A stretch of 64,000 nt of DNA from the NCBI RefSeq assembly GCF_022179185.1, contig NZ_BPQJ01000005.1, positions 124,001 to 188,000 on the forward strand, given 5' to 3'. Both the position numbers and the translations under genes were made by a program. Below are positions 60,671 through 64,000 of the stretch, piece by piece. Origin of the DNA: Methylobacterium frigidaeris (GTDB lineage Bacteria > Pseudomonadota > Alphaproteobacteria > Rhizobiales > Beijerinckiaceae). Numbering within the stretch: position 1 is the first letter of the stretch; each line of letters begins with the position of its first letter. The notes under the pieces were generated by a model. The model was given only the letters and a program-made list of their open reading frames with translations, did no database searches and was not told where the DNA came from.

Positions 60671-61297
60671 CTACCGCAACCCTGCCGGCCGCTCCCCCAC
60701 CGCCCAGGCGAGCGCCTGCTCCAGCCGGTCGTTGCCCCAGAACAACTCGCCGTCCTCGGTGAGGAAGCTCGGGGCGCCGAACAGGCCGCGGGACTTCGCC
60801 TCCTCGCCGATCGAGCGCAGGCGGCTCTTCACCGGCTCCTGGGTGGAGGCGCGGATGAGCGCCGGTCCGTCGAGGTCGAGGCCGTTGAGGATGCTCGAGA
60901 CCGCGGCAGGCTCGGCGATCGACTGGCCTTGCGCGAATTCCGCTGCGTAGACCGCCCGGACATAGGCGCCGATCCACGGCTCCTCGGCGCCGTGGACCGC
61001 GACCCGCGTCGCCGCCAGGCTGTTCTGCGGGAAGCTCTCGGGACGCACCACCGGCGGCAGGCCGAGGCGGGCGGCCTCGCGGGCCAGATCCCGCCACATG
61101 TGGCGGCCCTTGGCCGGGTAGAGGTTGAAGGGCGAGGAGGTCCACCCCTGCGCGGCGAAGACCGGCCCGAGCAGGAACGGGCGCCAGCGCACGGCGACGC
61201 CGGCCGCCTCGGCCAGCGTCTCGATTCGCATCGCGGCGAGGTACGAATAGGTGGATGCGAACTCGAACCAGAATTCGAGCGTGGGCCGGCGCGGCAT
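60671..61297 (-). CDS. 2-hydroxychromene-2-carboxylate isomerase family protein (DsbA fold)
   Basis: A 208-residue kappa-class glutathione-transferase-like protein: [16 protein letters not shown] near the N-terminus, [15 protein letters not shown], and [27 protein letters not shown] at the end. Such proteins isomerise hydroxychromene carboxylates in naphthalene breakdown or act as unspecified thiol-linked isomerases. No aromatic ring-cleavage gene is adjacent, so the substrate is open. It converges with the MFS gene and is divergent from argG. The ATG at 61297 has GAAGAGGGG ahead. Confidence 0.88.
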   Translation of the reverse strand: MPRRPTLEFWFEFASTYSYLAAMRIETLAEAAGVAVRWRPFLLGPVFAAQGWTSSPFNLYPAKGRHMWRDLAREAARLGLPPVVRPESFPQNSLAATRVAVHGAEEPWIGAYVRAVYAAEFAQGQSIAEPAAVSSILNGLDLDGPALIRASTQEPVKSRLRSIGEEAKSRGLFGAPSFLTEDGELFWGNDRLEQALAWAVGERPAGLR

Positions 61298-61484
61298 CGC
61301 ACCCCTCTTCCGTTGGCTGGTCCGGCACCTTCGCGTCCGCGGGCCCCGCTCACAAGCACCGCCCCGGGCGTCGCATCGCCACGGGCGGACGATGGAACTT
61401 TGGCAGCGCGGTTGCACGGGGCCGGGCCGGGCTGTTAAGCCCCCGCGCATCCGTCAGCTCCCTTTCGCTCGAGGCCCGCTCCGC

Positions 61485-62726
<1,242 letters not shown>

Positions 62727-62734
62727 AAGCAGAA

Positions 62735-62760
62735 GGCCCGCTCCGGCGCCGGAGCGGGCC
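62735..62760. terminator. Terminator-like perfect palindrome after argG
   Basis: Positions 62735-62760 form a 26-base perfect palindrome (arms GGCCCGCTCCGG), just eight bases past the argG stop. No T run, so perhaps Rho-assisted. Confidence 0.6.
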
Positions 62761-62772
62761 TCGCGAACAGGT

Positions 62773-62796
62773 CGCGGCCGGCCTTCGCCGGCCGCG
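62773..62796. terminator. Hairpin facing the acidic-protein gene
   Basis: CGCGGCCGGC (62773-62782), loop CTTC, GCCGGCCGCG (62787-62796): a perfect 10-bp stem just beyond the stop of the minus-strand gene at 62808, probably its terminator. Confidence 0.55.
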
Positions 62797-62807
62797 CGAG
62801 GCGTCTG

Positions 62808-63149
62808 CTACTCCTCGTCCTCGTCGTCGATGTCGACCAGGAACAGGATGTCGACATCGTCCTCCTCGTCCTCGTCGTCGGTCTCGCCCCGGCTGTCATT
62901 GGCGGCCTGGGGCTCGTCCTCGTCCTCGAAATCCTCCTCGTCCATCGAGTCCTCGAAGGTCTCGACCTCGTCCTCGGTGGCGGGGCGCAGCTTCAGCGAT
63001 TCGGCCTTGCCCGACCACAGCGGGCGGCCGTCGCTCTTCATGGTGCGCAGGTCGTCCTGAAAGCCCTCGACCTCGAGAAGCTCCCGGGCCCGTTCCTCGT
63101 TCGACCGGATGATGGCGACGGGCGTGCCGTCGATCTCGAGAGTGAACAT
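62808..63149 (-). CDS. Small acidic protein
   Basis: 113 residues. The N-terminal half is folded-like (MFTLEIDGTPVAIIRSNEER, then FQDDLRTMKSDGRPLWSG) and resembles an uncharacterised alphaproteobacterial family; the C-terminal third is very acidic (DSMDEEDFEDEDEP, then TDDEDEEDDVDILFLVDIDD in parts). An AAGGGAAG site precedes the ATG. The acidic tail could mediate protein binding. Function unknown. Confidence 0.7.
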   Translation of the reverse strand: MFTLEIDGTPVAIIRSNEERARELLEVEGFQDDLRTMKSDGRPLWSGKAESLKLRPATEDEVETFEDSMDEEDFEDEDEPQAANDSRGETDDEDEEDDVDILFLVDIDDEDEE

Positions 63150-63304
63150 CGTGCTTCCCTTGTAAGGGCCGCGCCGCAAAGGGCGGGCGGGGCCGGTGTT
63201 ACGGGGGGAAAGGCCGCCGCGCCAGCCCCGTTCCGAGCGGCCTCGAGGGAAAGTCGCGCGGGCCCGCGATGGTTCGCCGGCTCCAGGGGCTTCCCGAGCC
63301 TGCG

Positions 63305-64000
63305 CTACCGGATCCCGAGGAGCGCGGCGTCGTTCGACACGATCAGGATGCGCAGGTCGGCGTCGGGCACGTAGTCCTTCGCCTCCCACACGAAGGTGGT
63401 CGGCCCGGTCTTGCGCACGCCCTTGCGGCAGAAGCTCACGAGCGCGGTCGGGCTGCCCTTGTCCACCGTCAGGGTGAAGCGGCCGATGCGCCCGGCCCAG
63501 TTGCGCGCGGTCGTCACGATGTAGGGCACCTCGGCCGCCCGGGTCGTGTCCTGCTCCTTCTCCGGCGAGGCGGCGATCAGGCGCCGGATCCCGGCGAGAC
63601 CGGCATCGTCGAGGCAGTAGCGAGCCCGATAGGCGGGCGTCGCCGCCTCCTGGCCCGAGAGGATGTGGTTGCCCTTCACGGGGGCGTAGGTGTGGGAGAC
63701 GCGAAGCTCGCGGCCTGCCGGAAACGTCTGCTCCCAGTGAAACTTGGCTTCGCTGCGCCACAGGTACTCGGTACTCGCCGAAGGTTCGGACAGGAGACCG
63801 GCCTTTTCCAGCTCCTGCAAAGTCGCCGGCTTGAGGCGCTTCAATGCCGCCTCCAGGTCGCCGCGCCGCAGTGGATTGAGCGGCAGGCCGTGGCGGGTGA
63901 GCAGGCCGGTCACTTCGCGGGTGCCGAGATAGGCCCGCTCCTCCAGTTGCGGCGTCACCGGCGCTCCATCCACCGTCACCGTGAAGCCGACGAAGTTCGC
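63305..64000 (-). CDS. DUF4424 family protein, cut by the right edge
   Basis: The frame is open through position 64000 on the minus strand, so the N-terminus lies beyond the window; 231 C-terminal residues are visible. NFVGFTVTVDGAP, FHWEQTFPAGRELRVSHTYAPV and RYCLDD match the DUF4424 pattern, a family of exported proteins of unknown function usually starting with a signal peptide and TGGLxF. The C-terminal ISEx-like PDADLRILIVSND region closes it. Confidence 0.75.
   Translation of the reverse strand, partial: ANFVGFTVTVDGAPVTPQLEERAYLGTREVTGLLTRHGLPLNPLRRGDLEAALKRLKPATLQELEKAGLLSEPSASTEYLWRSEAKFHWEQTFPAGRELRVSHTYAPVKGNHILSGQEAATPAYRARYCLDDAGLAGIRRLIAASPEKEQDTTRAAEVPYIVTTARNWAGRIGRFTLTVDKGSPTALVSFCRKGVRKTGPTTFVWEAKDYVPDADLRILIVSNDAALLGIR

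Overview
The window looks like a chromosomal segment of an alphaproteobacterium of the order Hyphomicrobiales, most likely a Methylobacterium-type organism. The evidence is the very high GC content, the classic alphaproteobacterial blocks rho-mnmE-mnmG-rsmG-parA-parB facing holA-lptE-leuS and secB/Tim44-like/mltA/Smr, and several promoters of the GGAAC-N16/17-CGTT type read by the EcfG general-stress sigma factor. I see no phage, plasmid, insertion sequence, rRNA or CRISPR. One tRNA (Asn) is present.

Layout. 1-0.5 kb: a gene start at the left edge and two families of intergenic palindromic repeats. 0.5-5.05 kb: a small catabolic island with an enoyl-CoA hydratase facing a carnitine-dehydrogenase-like enzyme, a BKACE (DUF849) cleavage enzyme, an orphan binding protein and a DUF3237 protein. 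5-11.5 kb: a PAS/HTH regulator, MsrA, MepA, a stress PRC-barrel protein, EVE, LysE-type exporter and SecB. 11.9-16.5 kb: Tim44-like, MltA, Smr, Rho. 16.6-26.8 kb: tRNA modification (MnmE/MnmG), RsmG, the ParAB system with three parS-type sites, HolA, LptE and LeuS. 27-35.7 kb: YggS, an L,D-transpeptidase, an exonuclease, a response regulator, a D-threonine-aldolase-like enzyme, a diguanylate cyclase, DapD and PanC. 35.9-37.6 kb: a tightly overlapping RusA-like / predicted nuclease-HEPN-like / HD-hydrolase trio, the best candidate here for an undescribed system. 37.6-41.5 kb: a racemase-family protein, YbaK, a class A beta-lactamase and a divergent general-stress locus (two disordered small proteins and a YciE/ferritin-like protein). 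41.5-46.6 kb: a NitT/TauT-type ABC importer with a GntR regulator and two racemase-superfamily enzymes, one with an arylmalonate-decarboxylase-like active-site pattern. 46.7-51 kb: carbonic anhydrase, Nudix, DUF429, DadA and its divergent Lrp regulator. 51.5-55.6 kb: a secreted protein, a PBP1A with an extra SNase-like tail, a His/Arg-rich secreted protein under an EcfG-type promoter, and tRNA-Asn. 55.8-60.7 kb: vanillate use (AraC regulator, VanA, VanB, aromatic-acid MFS transporter). 60.7-64 kb: HCCA-isomerase-like protein, ArgG, an acidic protein and a DUF4424 protein cut by the right edge.

Together the genes are mainly housekeeping (translation, segregation, envelope, amino-acid and pantothenate synthesis), interrupted by modular catabolic cassettes for quaternary amines, aromatic methyl ethers and dicarboxylate-like compounds. 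All functional assignments come from reading translated motifs; none was checked by database search.
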